A stretch of 64,000 bases of DNA, taken from Micromonospora pattaloongensis (GTDB taxonomy: Bacteria; Actinomycetota; Actinomycetes; Mycobacteriales; Micromonosporaceae). The stretch lies in assembly GCF_900107255.1 (NCBI RefSeq), contig NZ_FNPH01000011.1, forward strand, positions 90,072 through 154,071, in the 5' to 3' direction. Positions 18,051 to 27,139 of the stretch are shown in pieces. Numbering within the stretch: the first letter of the stretch is position 1; each line of letters opens with the position of its first letter. A program made the translations under genes and the position numbers. The notes beneath the pieces were generated by a model. It saw only the letters and a program-made list of their open reading frames with translations. It searched no databases and was not told the origin of the DNA.

Positions 18051-18452
18051 ATGTCTGAACTCCGCGACCTCTCCGACCTCGCCGATTACGCGCACCGGCA
18101 GATCGAACGGATCCAGCGGATGCAGCAGGACATCGCGGCGGAGTACGGCGAGGGCCGGTCGCCGCGCGGGCTGGTCCGGGCGCGTACCGGCCCCGGCGGC
18201 GCGCTGCTCCAGCTGCGGATCGACCCGGCCGGGCTGCGGCTGACCGCGGACGAGCTGGAGGCCGAGGTGACCGCGGCAGTGACCGCCGCCCAGCAGCAGT
18301 TCGCCGCCCGCGCGGACGAGATCATGGCGCCGGTGCTCGGCCTGCGCCCGAGCGAGCAGGCCGTCAACGAGCTGGAGGCCGGGATGAACCGGCTGGACGC
18401 GCTCGGCGACGACCTCGAACGGCTGGCGCGGCGGCGGGGGCTCGCCGACTGA
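18051..18452 (+). CDS. YbaB/EbfC-like protein
   Basis: The 133-residue protein starts with a helical stretch (YAHRQIERIQRMQQDIA), then a small beta core and a long C-terminal helix, as in the YbaB/EbfC fold. Classic YbaB binds DNA near recR; these distant actinobacterial relatives instead sit beside EspC/WXG genes, as here. ATG at 18051 is preceded by GGGAGGAG. It probably belongs functionally to the divergent trio on its left. Confidence 0.75.
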   Translation: MSELRDLSDLADYAHRQIERIQRMQQDIAAEYGEGRSPRGLVRARTGPGGALLQLRIDPAGLRLTADELEAEVTAAVTAAQQQFAARADEIMAPVLGLRPSEQAVNELEAGMNRLDALGDDLERLARRRGLAD

Positions 18453-18459
18453 GCGGGGC

Positions 18460-18753
18460 TCAGCTCTTCGCGCCGCCCTCTTCCGACTCGGCCGGGGTGG
18501 CGGGCGGCTGGTCGTCGCCGGCCAGCGCGGAGCGCAGCCGTTCCTTCTCGGCCCGCCGCCGCTCGGCCGCCTCCGCCAACTGCTGGGCCATCTGGTCCCG
18601 CAGGCCGCGCAGGAAGAAGAACGAGACCGCCGCGGAGAACACCACCGCCAGCATCAGCTTGATGAGCAGGTCGAGGGGGGTCGGCCAGAGCGCCACCAGG
18701 ACCACGACGAACAGCCCGATGCGGGCCAACGTGTACTTCACGGCGGGACTCAT
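18460..18753 (-). CDS. DUF4229-type small membrane protein
   Basis: The 97-residue protein has two transmembrane segments (LARIGLFVVVLVALW and KLMLAVVFSAAVSFFFL) and a charged, helical cytoplasmic tail. DUF4229 proteins are often found next to menaquinone genes in actinobacteria, as here near mqnE. The ATG at 18753 (MSPAVKYTL) is chosen, since an upstream extension adds a non-conserved polar stretch. Function is unknown. Confidence 0.75.
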   Translation of the reverse strand: MSPAVKYTLARIGLFVVVLVALWPTPLDLLIKLMLAVVFSAAVSFFFLRGLRDQMAQQLAEAAERRRAEKERLRSALAGDDQPPATPAESEEGGAKS

Positions 18754-18807
18754 GTTTGATCTCCGATCACAGTTCGCCGACCCGGCCACCGGGGCCGCGC
18801 CATCCGC

Positions 18808-19230
18808 TCAGCTTCGCTGCGCCAGCCACCGCACGCCGTGGAACCAGACCAGCGCGTAGACCAGCGAGAAGACCGTGGCGCCGACACCGCCAGCCGCGAG
18901 CGGCGGAAGCCCGTTCGTCAGGCCGGCGCCGAGCAGCCCGGCCGCGATCGCGACCGCGGCCGCGACCAGCGCGACGGCGATCCGGGCCGGGCCGATCCGC
19001 CAGGCCCGGAACTCCTCGGCGAAGAGCCACACCGGCAGGATCACCGCGAGCCAGCCGTTGGCGTCGCCGAACCGGCCCGCGCCGACAACCGACAGCCCCG
19101 CGTCGAAGACCGCGAGCACCGCGAGCCCGATGACCAGGCCGGCGAGGGTCACACCGAGCAGGTCGGGCAGCGCGACGACCCGCCCGTCGGCGTCGCGCCG
19201 CGGGAAGCTGTCGCTCTTCGCTTCCGTCAT
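18808..19230 (-). CDS. Four-helix integral membrane protein of unknown function
   Basis: The 140-residue protein has about four hydrophobic segments (LLGVTLAGLVIGLAVLAVF, LAVILPVWLFAEEF, IAVALVAAAVAIAAGLLGAGL, VFSLVYALVWFHGV). It lies between mqnE and the DUF4229 gene in the same orientation. No catalytic motif is visible. A role near the quinone pathway is only suggested by position. Confidence 0.65.
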   Translation of the reverse strand: MTEAKSDSFPRRDADGRVVALPDLLGVTLAGLVIGLAVLAVFDAGLSVVGAGRFGDANGWLAVILPVWLFAEEFRAWRIGPARIAVALVAAAVAIAAGLLGAGLTNGLPPLAAGGVGATVFSLVYALVWFHGVRWLAQRS

Positions 19231-19313
19231 GACCCTCACGAGGGTACGCGAGCCGCCGAGCGGCACCGCCGACGAGCCGGCGATGCCGTTGCGCTCGGCG
19301 CCTGACGCCGGCG

Positions 19314-20483
19314 CTAGGCCCAGACCTGCTGCGGCTCGGCGCGTCGCTCGGCCAGCGGCACCGGCGCGTCGTACTCGCGGACCACCTCGTACCGGGTGTT
19401 GCGCTCCACCGGGCGGAACCCGGCGTCCCAGATCAGGTTCAGCAGGTCCTCGCGGTGCATGGTGTTGGGCGTGCCGTACGAGTCGGCGTCGTGGGTGATC
19501 TTGTATTCGACGACCGAGCCGTCCAGGTCGTCGACGCCGAAGTTGAGCGACAGCTGCGCCACCGACAGCCCGTGCATCACCCAGAAGCACTTGACGTGCG
19601 GGACGTTGTCGAAGAGCAGCCGGGAGACCGCGAAGGTCTTGAGCGACTCCGCGGGCGACGCCATCGTGGTGCGCGCCTGGATCCGGTTACGGATCTTGCC
19701 GTCGGCCGAGTCGACGAAGTCGTGCTGGTAGCGCAGCGGGATGAAGACGGCGAAACCGCCGGTCTCGTCCTGCAGCTCGCGCAGCCGGAGTACGTGGTCG
19801 ACGCGGTGCCGTGGCTCCTCGATGTGCCCGTACAGCATTGTGGACGGCGTGCGCAGCCCCTTCGAGTGCGCCAGCCGGTGAATGCGCGACCAGTCCTCCC
19901 AGTGACAGGCGTGGTCCACGATGTGCTGGCGGACCTCCCAGTCGAAGATCTCGGCGCCGCCGCCGGTCAGCGACTCCAGCCCCGCGTCGATCAGCTCGTC
20001 GAGGATCTCGTCCGCGGGCAGTCCGCTGATCTTCTCGAACCACTGCACCTCGGTCGCGGTGAACGCCTTCAGCTTGACGTTGGGCAGCGCGGCCTTGAGC
20101 TCGCGCAGCACCTTCGGGTAGTAGCGCCAGGGCAGGGTCGGGTGCAGGCCGTTCACGATGTGCAGCTCGGTGAGCTGCTCATCCTCCATCTCCTTGGCCT
20201 TGCGGACGGCCTCCTCGATGCGCATCGTGTAGGCGTCCTTCTCGCCCGGCTTGCGCTGGAACGAGCAGTACGCGCAGGAGGCGCTGCAGACGTTCGTCAG
20301 GTTGAGGTGCCGGTTGACGTTGAACATCACCCGGTCGCCGTTCATCTCGGTGCGCTTGTGGTGCGCGAGCCGCCCCAGCCAGGCGAGGTCGTCGCTCTCG
20401 TAGAGCGCGACACCGTCCTCACGGGTCAACCGCTCCCCGGCGTACACCTTTTCTTCCAGCTCACGCTTGAGTCCGGCATCCAT
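19314..20483 (-). CDS. mqnE: Aminofutalosine synthase MqnE
   Basis: This 389-residue radical SAM enzyme joins 3-enolpyruvyl-benzoate, the product of MqnA, to the adenosyl radical, making aminofutalosine. The 4Fe-4S cluster motif is CSASCAYCSF (CxxxCxxC) at about residue 66. Further landmarks are ELHIVNGLHPTLPWRYYP, ESLTGGGAEIFD and CFWVMHGLSVAQL. The overall pattern matches actinobacterial MqnE and not MqnC. ATG at 20483 (MDAGLKREL) fits homologues; another in-frame start lies three codons upstream. Confidence 0.93.
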   Translation of the reverse strand: MDAGLKRELEEKVYAGERLTREDGVALYESDDLAWLGRLAHHKRTEMNGDRVMFNVNRHLNLTNVCSASCAYCSFQRKPGEKDAYTMRIEEAVRKAKEMEDEQLTELHIVNGLHPTLPWRYYPKVLRELKAALPNVKLKAFTATEVQWFEKISGLPADEILDELIDAGLESLTGGGAEIFDWEVRQHIVDHACHWEDWSRIHRLAHSKGLRTPSTMLYGHIEEPRHRVDHVLRLRELQDETGGFAVFIPLRYQHDFVDSADGKIRNRIQARTTMASPAESLKTFAVSRLLFDNVPHVKCFWVMHGLSVAQLSLNFGVDDLDGSVVEYKITHDADSYGTPNTMHREDLLNLIWDAGFRPVERNTRYEVVREYDAPVPLAERRAEPQQVWA

Positions 20484-20726
20484 GCCCGCCACGCCCCTTC
20501 CAGCAGCGATCCACCGTCGAGCGTACGTCTACGGCCGGCGGCCGCCTCCGACGGCCGGGCCGCAGCGACACACTTCACCCTCCTCACAGCGTCTCGTTAC
20601 CCACGACGGCATCGACACGGCCGGCGTTCTGCGGTAGTACAGAGTGGGACAGGGCACACCACACGACGCGAGAACTCCGCCGCGCCCCCGGCGCGGCGTC
20701 TTGGCGCCGGACGGAGAGTAAACGGC

Positions 20727-22241
20727 ATGACGATGAGCAGGCGGAAACGACAGGCTCGCTACGGTCGGCCGATCAATCCGGTACTACGTCCGATGGCCTG
20801 GTCGGCGCTGCTCGGCGCGGTGGTCGCGGGCATCCTCGCGGCTCCGGCCTACGCCGACCCGCCGCTGCCCAACGCGATCCCCGACACCGGCTCCCGGCCG
20901 CAGGTCGCCGGCGCGCTCCCGCTTCCGGGCGCCCCCGCGCCGCCGACGGTGACCCCGCCCGTGGCTCCCTCGACCACCAACCCGCTGGCTGCGAAGCTCG
21001 TCGCGAAGCAGACGGAGGTCGCGACGCAGGGTCAGCAGCTGCTGAAGCTGCAAGAGGAGCTCGATACGGCAAAGGCGGCCGTGACCGCCGCCGAGGCCGA
21101 GCACCGCGCGGCGGCGGCGGCGATCACGGAGGCCCGGCACAAGGCCGAGGCGGCGGCCGCGGACGCGCTGAAGAACGCCGCGGCGCTGCCGCCGGGCGCC
21201 TTCGGCAGCGATCTGCACGACCTCGGCTCGCTCTCCCGCATCCAGAAGGGCTCCGAGGAGCGCGACACGACGGACGCCGCGGCGGGGGAGGCCGCCCGCA
21301 CCCGCGCCGCGGAGCAGGCCGCGCAACAGGCGTACGCGACCGCGCAGGCGCGCGTCGCGCAGCTCCAGCAGCAGTACACGGAGTTCGACGCGACCTTCAA
21401 GCGGTCGCAGAGCGAGCTGGCGAAGCTGGAGAAGGACAACGCCGACCAGATGGTGGCGGTGGCGCGCCAGCAGGAGGCCGCCGAGCAGCGGCTCGGCGCG
21501 GACATCATCCGCGACACGAGCATCGCGGGGAAGGGGGCGCATCCGAAGGCGGTCGCGGCGCTGCGGTTCGCGCTGAGCCAGCGCGGCAAGCCGTACGTGT
21601 GGGCGGCGGAGGGACCGGACGCCTACGACTGCTCCGGGTTGATGTGGGCGGCCTACCGCACCGTCGGCTACACGTTGCCGCGCGTCGCCAACGACCAGTA
21701 CTTCGCCACCCGCGGCAAGTCCGTCGACCGCTCCGCGTTGCTCCCCGGCGACCTGGTCTTCTTCGCGTCCGGCCCGAGCTGGCAGAGCATCCACCACGTC
21801 GGCATGTACGTCGGCGGCGGCAAGATGGTGCACGCGCCGAACAGCAACGAGGTCGTGAAGGTGTCGGAGGTGTGGTGGTCGCGCCTCTACGCCGCCACCC
21901 GGGTGTTCGACGCGGTCAACGCCCCGACCATCCCGGCGCCCAAGCCGCCGGCCCCCAGCAAGCCGCCGGCGACGCCGAAGCCCACGCCACCCGGCCAGCC
22001 CACGCCGATCACGCCGAAGCCGAAGCCCCCGACGACGAAGCCGCCCACGAAGCCGCCGACGCTCCCGCCACCCGAGCCGGACCCGACCACCCCGGAGCCG
22101 GAACCGACCACGCAACCGCCCGGGAACACGGCCCCGCCCGCGAACACGGCCCCGCCGTCGGAGTCGAGCGCCGCCACCCCGTCCATCGGCGCGACGAACG
22201 GCAGCGCGCCGTCGGCCGTCGCCGGGAGCGGCGGTCAGTGA
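20727..22241 (+). CDS. Secreted NlpC/P60 cell-wall endopeptidase
   Basis: The 504-residue protein has a signal peptide (SALLGAVVAGILAAPAYA), a long coiled coil (residues 85-265, rich in A, E, Q), then the NlpC/P60 domain: cysteine in AYDCSGLMW, histidine in IHHVGMYVGGG, third residue in VHAPNSNEV. A 110-residue proline/threonine-rich tail of the KPPTTKPPTKPP type follows, possibly wall-spanning. It would cut peptidoglycan stem peptides; the coiled coil is typical of RipA/CwlO-like autoinhibited or FtsEX-activated hydrolases. The upstream 230 bp contains no riboswitch I can support. Confidence 0.9.
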   Translation: MTMSRRKRQARYGRPINPVLRPMAWSALLGAVVAGILAAPAYADPPLPNAIPDTGSRPQVAGALPLPGAPAPPTVTPPVAPSTTNPLAAKLVAKQTEVATQGQQLLKLQEELDTAKAAVTAAEAEHRAAAAAITEARHKAEAAAADALKNAAALPPGAFGSDLHDLGSLSRIQKGSEERDTTDAAAGEAARTRAAEQAAQQAYATAQARVAQLQQQYTEFDATFKRSQSELAKLEKDNADQMVAVARQQEAAEQRLGADIIRDTSIAGKGAHPKAVAALRFALSQRGKPYVWAAEGPDAYDCSGLMWAAYRTVGYTLPRVANDQYFATRGKSVDRSALLPGDLVFFASGPSWQSIHHVGMYVGGGKMVHAPNSNEVVKVSEVWWSRLYAATRVFDAVNAPTIPAPKPPAPSKPPATPKPTPPGQPTPITPKPKPPTTKPPTKPPTLPPPEPDPTTPEPEPTTQPPGNTAPPANTAPPSESSAATPSIGATNGSAPSAVAGSGGQ

Positions 22242-22248
22242 CGCGTCG

Positions 22249-22279
22249 CCCGCGTCCGCTCGGCCCGCGCGGACGCGGG
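22249..22279 (+). terminator. Hairpin after the NlpC/P60 gene
   Basis: CCCGCGTCCGC and GCGGACGCGGG are perfect 11-base arms with a 9-base loop, 7 bases after the stop. No T tract, as is common in actinobacteria. Confidence 0.65.
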
Positions 22280-22389
22280 AGCGGCCGGACTCGGAGTGCG
22301 CCCGCGCGGCCGGATATGGCACGGTGAGACGGACACTCTCCTCGCCCCGGACGTGACACCGGGCGGGGCGCGGGGCGCGGGAGGCAGCC

Positions 22390-23277
22390 ATGGACGAAGA
22401 GCAGGTTCGGCCGCAGGTGGGGACAGCGTCGGAGCCCGCCCCCGCCGAGCGCACGGCCGACGCCGCCGGGGACGCGCCGGTCCCCAGTCAGCGTGCGGGG
22501 ACCGCGGTCGAGTCCACGTCGCAACATTCCGCGATCTCCGGCCGCGCGCGGGTCTCGCTGCCCGGGCCCTCCCCGCAGGTCACTGCCGAGGAGGCCGCCG
22601 CCGCGATCCCGGCCGGCGGGTCCCGGGCCCGCGTCTACAACACCGGCGAATGGCAGGCGCTGCGGCGCCCGGCGCCGACGCCGCAGCCCGCCGAGCCGCC
22701 CCGACCCGCCGAACCACCGCGACCGGCGACGCCACCGCCGCCGGGGCCGGGTCCCGCACCGACGCCACCCCCGCTGCCGCAGCCGGGTCCCGAACCCTCG
22801 CCCCTGCCCGCGCCGCCGTTGCCGGAGCCGCCCGGGCCGAGGCCGCAGCCGACGCCGCCGGCGCCCGGACCACAGCCCGTGCCGGCGCGACCCCCCGCGC
22901 CGCCCGCGCCGCCGCAACCGCAGCCGGCGCCGCCGCCGTTCCCGCCGCCACCAGCGACAGCTCCGGAAGGCGGCCGGCCGGAGCGGCGCTTCGGCGGCAC
23001 GGTCTACGGCGCGACGCCGAGCGAAGCGCTGGGCCGCCCCGACCTCGATCCGACGATCATGACGGTGCCGGTGAGCAGCCCGCTGGAGAACTCGGGGTCG
23101 CTGACGGGCCACATCCTGGCGCAGGGCTGGCCGGACCCCCCGGCCGAGCATGGCAGCACCGGCAGGGTCCTGCTGATGCTCGTGATCGGTCTCGGGTTGC
23201 TCGTCGGGGTCGGCGTCCTCGTGGTGCTCATCGTCGGCGACGCGTTCACCGGCATCTTCGGCGGGCTGCTCGGCTGA
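22390..23277 (+). CDS. Proline-rich protein with a C-terminal membrane anchor
   Basis: The 295-residue protein has a polar N-terminal region, a very proline-rich stretch (residues about 95-195, PPRPAEPPRPATPPPPGPG-like), a short conserved-looking segment (RFGGTVYGATPSEALG) and one transmembrane helix near the C-terminus (VLLMLVIGLGLLVGVGVLVVLIVG). Such tail-anchored, proline-rich proteins are common in actinobacteria and usually uncharacterised. It lies downstream of the NlpC/P60 gene in the same direction. Confidence 0.7.
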   Translation: MDEEQVRPQVGTASEPAPAERTADAAGDAPVPSQRAGTAVESTSQHSAISGRARVSLPGPSPQVTAEEAAAAIPAGGSRARVYNTGEWQALRRPAPTPQPAEPPRPAEPPRPATPPPPGPGPAPTPPPLPQPGPEPSPLPAPPLPEPPGPRPQPTPPAPGPQPVPARPPAPPAPPQPQPAPPPFPPPPATAPEGGRPERRFGGTVYGATPSEALGRPDLDPTIMTVPVSSPLENSGSLTGHILAQGWPDPPAEHGSTGRVLLMLVIGLGLLVGVGVLVVLIVGDAFTGIFGGLLG

Positions 23278-23340
23278 GCGCCGGGGCCCACGGCCCGTCC
23301 CGAGGGCGGGTGAGCCGGCCCACTGGCAACCGCTGCGGTG

Positions 23341-23368
23341 TGGCACTTCGATCGAATGGCCGTACACT
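23341..23368 (+). promoter_or_regulatory. Housekeeping-type promoter candidate of the DEAD-box gene
   Basis: TGGCAC (23341-23346) and TACACT (23363-23368) are 16 bases apart. A start near 23376 would give a leader of about 115 bases containing the small hairpin GCCCATG...CATGGGC (23392-23413). Confidence 0.4.
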
Positions 23369-23493
23369 GGTAGGGATCATTGACCCGGCATGCCCATGTG
23401 CGTGCCCATGGGCGATCTTGCGGGCGATTCAACGGCGCAGACGAAGCCGTGGCGGGCCATTCGCGAGGATACGCCCCGCCTTGAGAGGTTTTG

Positions 23494-25272
23494 TTGACGA
23501 TTTTCGCTGACGCCAGCACCTTCCCGTCCGTCCTGGACACCCCGATCGACACCGACACCGCCGACGCCGACACCGTCGACGCCGGCACCGCCGACACCGT
23601 CGGCTCCGACACCGACCGCACCGAGCCGGCCGGTCCGGACTTCGCGGCCCTCGGTCTGCCGCAGCCGCTGGTCCGGGCGCTGGCCCGGGAGGGCATCACC
23701 ACCCCGTTCGAGATCCAGCGCGCGACCCTGCCGGACGCCCTGGCCGGGCGCGACGTGCTCGGTCGCGGCCAGACCGGCTCCGGCAAGACGCTCGCCTTCG
23801 GGCTCCCCGTGCTCACCCGCGTCTCGGCCGGCGACCGGGCGCGCCCGCTGCACCCGAAGGCGCTCATCCTGGTCCCCACCCGTGAGCTGGCCATGCAGGT
23901 CAACGACGCGCTCATGCCACTGGGCCGGTCCGTCGGCGTGTTCCTCAAGACCGCCGTGGGCGGCGTCCCCTACGACCGGCAGATCGACTCGCTGCGCCGC
24001 GGCGTCGAGATCATCGTGGCGACCCCCGGCCGCCTCGGCGACCTGATCGACCGGGGCGTCTGCGTGCTCGACGACATCGAAATCACGGTCCTCGACGAGG
24101 CCGACCAGATGGCGGACATGGGCTTCCTGCCGGAGGTCACCGAGCTGCTCGCCAAGACGCCGGCCGACGCGCAGCGACTGCTCTTCTCCGCCACGTTGGA
24201 CGGTGACGTGGACGCGCTGGTCAAGCGCTTCATGACCGACCCGGTGACCCACTCGACCGCGCCGGCCACCGCCGCGGTCTCCACGATGGACCACCACCTG
24301 CTGCTGATCCCGCCGCACGACAAGTTCCCGGTCGCCGCGTCGATCGCCGCCCGTCAGGGGCGGACGATGATGTTCGCCCGCACGCAGATGGGCGTCGACC
24401 GACTCGTCGAGCAGCTCGCCGCCGTCGGGGTCCGGGCGGGCGCGCTGCACGGCGGCAAGACGCAGCGGGTGCGTACCCGCACGCTGGCGGAGTTCAAGGA
24501 AGGCCGGATGAACGTGCTGGTCGCCACCGACGTGGCGGCCCGCGGCATTCACGTCGACGGGGTGTCGCTCGTGGTGCACGTCGACCCGCCGAAGGACCCG
24601 AAGGACTACCTGCACCGGGCCGGGCGTACGGCGCGGGCGGGCGAGTCCGGCGCGGTCGTCACGCTGGTGCTGCCGAAGCAGCGCCGCACGACGCTCGGGA
24701 TGCTGGAGAAGGCCGGCGTCGAGCCGGCCCAGACGCGGGTCCGGGCCGGGGACGCGGCGCTGGCCGAGATCACCGGTGCCGCGGAGCCGAGCGGGGTGCC
24801 GGTGGTCGACGAGCCACCCGCGCCGCGCCGCCCGGAGCGCCCGCGCGGGGAACGACGCTACGGCGACCGTCCGCAGGGCCAGCGCCGCTACGGCGACCGG
24901 AGCTACGGCGACCGCCCGCAGGGTGACCGCGGCGAGCGGGGCTACGGCAGTCGGAGCTACGGCGACCGGCCGCAAGGTGACCGCGGCGGTCGGAGCTTCG
25001 GCGACCGCCCGCAAGGTGACCGCGGCGACCGGAGCTACGGCGACCGGCCGCAGGGTGACCGCGGCGAGCGGCCCTACGGCGACCGGGGCTACGGCGACCG
25101 GCCCGGTTACGGCGAGCGGCGCTTCGGCGAGCGCGCCGGGCACGGCGAACGCGGCGGCTCGCGCCCCGGCGCGGAGCGGCGCACCCCGTACCGCCAGGAC
25201 GGCCGTCCGCGCGACGACCGCTGGCAGGGCGAGCGCCGGTTCGGCGAGCGCCGGCCCACCCGTACCCACTGA
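23494..25272 (+). CDS. DEAD-box ATP-dependent RNA helicase with repetitive RGG-like tail
   Basis: The 592-residue protein has the full helicase core: Q motif (TTPFEIQRATLPDAL), motif I GQTGSGKT, PTRELAMQV, DEADQMADMGF, SAT, ARTQMGVDRLVEQL, ATDVAARGIHVDGV and HRAGRTARAGESG. The last 160 residues are a low-complexity array of SYGDRPQGDRG-like repeats, positively charged and likely RNA-binding. The second TTG at 23494 has GAGAGG five bases before it; the TTG at 23491 is too close. Acidic D/T repeats occupy the N-terminus. A long leader suggests cold-type control. Confidence 0.9.
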   Translation: MTIFADASTFPSVLDTPIDTDTADADTVDAGTADTVGSDTDRTEPAGPDFAALGLPQPLVRALAREGITTPFEIQRATLPDALAGRDVLGRGQTGSGKTLAFGLPVLTRVSAGDRARPLHPKALILVPTRELAMQVNDALMPLGRSVGVFLKTAVGGVPYDRQIDSLRRGVEIIVATPGRLGDLIDRGVCVLDDIEITVLDEADQMADMGFLPEVTELLAKTPADAQRLLFSATLDGDVDALVKRFMTDPVTHSTAPATAAVSTMDHHLLLIPPHDKFPVAASIAARQGRTMMFARTQMGVDRLVEQLAAVGVRAGALHGGKTQRVRTRTLAEFKEGRMNVLVATDVAARGIHVDGVSLVVHVDPPKDPKDYLHRAGRTARAGESGAVVTLVLPKQRRTTLGMLEKAGVEPAQTRVRAGDAALAEITGAAEPSGVPVVDEPPAPRRPERPRGERRYGDRPQGQRRYGDRSYGDRPQGDRGERGYGSRSYGDRPQGDRGGRSFGDRPQGDRGDRSYGDRPQGDRGERPYGDRGYGDRPGYGERRFGERAGHGERGGSRPGAERRTPYRQDGRPRDDRWQGERRFGERRPTRTH

Positions 25273-25283
25273 CAACTCTTTTC

Positions 25284-25319
25284 CGACCGGGGCCCGCAGT
25301 CGACTGCGGGCCCCGGTCG
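25284..25319 (+). terminator. Perfect 36-base palindrome after the helicase gene
   Basis: Arms of 18 bases beginning CGACCGGGGCCCGCAG meet without a mismatch, 11 bases after the helicase stop. This is an unusually stable terminator stem, but it lacks a T tract. Confidence 0.75.
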
Positions 25320-25380
25320 CGTTCTGCCCCCCGGCACATCTCCCGCGCGTTCGGTCGCGCGCGGCGGTAACGTCCGAGCC

Positions 25381-26001
25381 ATGCCGACCATGCCGAAGTC
25401 GCTGTTCTGGATCCGCACCGACACCGCCGGCACCGATCACGTCCTCCTCAACGACCAGCGCGGCCTCTCGGCCCGCGGCGTCGCGACCGCGGTCACCCCG
25501 GTTCCCTACACCTGCACCTACTCCCTCGTCACGGACGAGCACTGGGCGACGTCGCGGTTCGAGGTGACCGTTGAGGGGGCCGGCTGGGTCCGGACGCTGA
25601 AGATGGAGCGCGCGCTCGGGCGCTGGCGCGTCAGTACCGCCGAGCAGGGCGACCTGGCCGCGGCGCTGCGGGCCGCCGGACACGGCAATCCGGGCTATCC
25701 CGGCACCGAGGAGCCGGGGCGGCTGGAGGGCGCGCTCGATGTGGACCTCGGCCACGCGCCGCTCTTCAACACGCTGCCGATCCGCCGGCTCGGGCTGCGG
25801 GAGGGGGACGTCGGCACCCAGCAGCGGATCGAGGTGGCCTGGGTGCACGTGCCGAGCCTGGAGGTGCTGCCGGCGACCCAGGGCTACACGATCGTCGACC
25901 CCAACCGGGCCCGCTTCGCGGTGCAGGGCTTCACGGCCGAGTTGGAGCTCGACGACAACGCGTACGTGACGCACTACCCCGGGCTCGCCGAGCGGCGCTG
26001 A
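25381..26001 (+). CDS. Putative glycolipid-binding family protein
   Basis: The 206-residue protein matches the pattern of the PF06475 putative glycolipid-binding family: a start with WIRTDTAGTDHVLL, WRVSTAEQGDL, LEGALDVDLGHAPLFNTLPIRRL, and VPSLEVLPATQGYTI. The fold is known from a Pseudomonas relative, but in vivo ligands are not established. It has no signal peptide. It is convergent with the Cds1-like gene, ten bases apart. Confidence 0.8.
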   Translation: MPTMPKSLFWIRTDTAGTDHVLLNDQRGLSARGVATAVTPVPYTCTYSLVTDEHWATSRFEVTVEGAGWVRTLKMERALGRWRVSTAEQGDLAAALRAAGHGNPGYPGTEEPGRLEGALDVDLGHAPLFNTLPIRRLGLREGDVGTQQRIEVAWVHVPSLEVLPATQGYTIVDPNRARFAVQGFTAELELDDNAYVTHYPGLAERR

Positions 26002-26010
26002 TCGCGGGGG

Positions 26011-27096
26011 TCACAGCGCGCCGGTCAGCAGGAACCGCTCGATGGCGCCGAGGTGGGGCGCCAGGTCGAGCCCCTGCTCGGCGACCCACACGTCGGAGTA
26101 GTACGTGTCGGTGTAGCGTTCGCCGCCGTCGCAGAGCAGCGTGACCACCGATCCGCTCTGCCCGGCCGCCCGCATCTCCGCGATGATCCCGAACGCGCCC
26201 CAGAGGTTGGTGCCGGTCGATCCCCCGACCCGGCGGCCCAGCAGCTCGCTCGCCGCCCGCATCGCGGCCAGGGAGGCGGCGTCGGGGACGCGGACCATCC
26301 GGTCGACCACCGCCGGCTGGAACGACGCCTCCACCGAGGGGCGACCGATCCCCTCGATCCGGGAGCCGCGTCCGGTCGCCACGGTCCAGTCCCCCGCCTG
26401 CCACGCCGGATAGAACGCCGAGTTCTCGGGGTCGACCACGCAGACCTTGGTGCAGTGGCGTTGGTAGCGGGCGTACCGGCCGATCGTGGCGCTCGTGCCG
26501 CCGGTGCCCGCGCCGACCACGATCCAGGCCGGTACCGGGTGCCGCTCCAGCGCCATCTGCGCGTAGATCGACTCAGCGATGTTGTTGTTGCCGCGCCAGT
26601 CCGTGGCCCGCTCGGCGTACGTGAACTGGTCCATGAAGTGCCCGCCGAGGTCCTCGGCGAGCCACCGCGCCTCCACCACGACGGCGGCCGGGTCCCGTAC
26701 GAGATGGCACTTGCCGCCGTGGAACTCGATCTGGGCGATCTTCTCGGCGGAGGTCGACTCCGGCATCACGGCGATGAAGGGCAGCCCCAGCATCCTCGCG
26801 AAGTACGCCTCGGAGATGGCGGTGGAGCCGGACGACGCCTCCACGATGGCGGTGTCCGGGCCGATCCAGCCGTTGCAGAGCCCGTAGAGGAACAGCGACC
26901 TGGCCAGGCGGTGCTTCAGCGACCCCGTCGGGTGCACCGACTCGTCCTTCAGGTAGAGATCGATGTTCCAGTGCCGGGGCAGCGGAAACGGCAGCAGGTG
27001 GGTGTCGGCGGAGCGGTTCGCGTCGGCCTCGACCATCGCGATCGCCTCGGTCACCCAGGCCCGGGCCGTGTCGTTACACCGATCGAGCTGTTCCAT
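26011..27096 (-). CDS. cds1: PLP-dependent cysteine synthase-family enzyme (Cds1-like)
   Basis: The 361-residue enzyme has a PLP-binding lysine in [14 protein letters not shown], the [19 protein letters not shown] loop and the phosphate-binding [12 protein letters not shown]. The sequence style closely follows mycobacterial Cds1 (Rv3684), an L-cysteine desulfhydrase that releases sulfide, pyruvate and ammonia. The ATG at 27096 (MEQLDRCN) is preferred to a longer start. The Lrp-type regulator 44 bases upstream is in the same direction and probably controls it in response to cysteine; that pairing is inferred. Confidence 0.85.
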   Translation of the reverse strand: MEQLDRCNDTARAWVTEAIAMVEADANRSADTHLLPFPLPRHWNIDLYLKDESVHPTGSLKHRLARSLFLYGLCNGWIGPDTAIVEASSGSTAISEAYFARMLGLPFIAVMPESTSAEKIAQIEFHGGKCHLVRDPAAVVVEARWLAEDLGGHFMDQFTYAERATDWRGNNNIAESIYAQMALERHPVPAWIVVGAGTGGTSATIGRYARYQRHCTKVCVVDPENSAFYPAWQAGDWTVATGRGSRIEGIGRPSVEASFQPAVVDRMVRVPDAASLAAMRAASELLGRRVGGSTGTNLWGAFGIIAEMRAAGQSGSVVTLLCDGGERYTDTYYSDVWVAEQGLDLAPHLGAIERFLLTGAL

Positions 27097-27139
27097 GGAC
27101 CGACCGTAACAAGCCCGGCCGCGGCCACCCACCGACGCG

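Noticed and set aside
19314..20483. MqnC (cyclic dehypoxanthine futalosine synthase) as identity of the radical SAM gene
   Set aside because: The CSASCAYCSF cluster motif and the segments ELHIVNGLHPTLPW and ESLTGGGAEIFDWEV follow actinobacterial MqnE.
20493..20726. Possible c-di-AMP (ydaO-type) riboswitch before the NlpC/P60 gene
   Set aside because: Such riboswitches often precede actinobacterial wall hydrolases, but I could not find the conserved core blocks here. A covariance-model search would decide.
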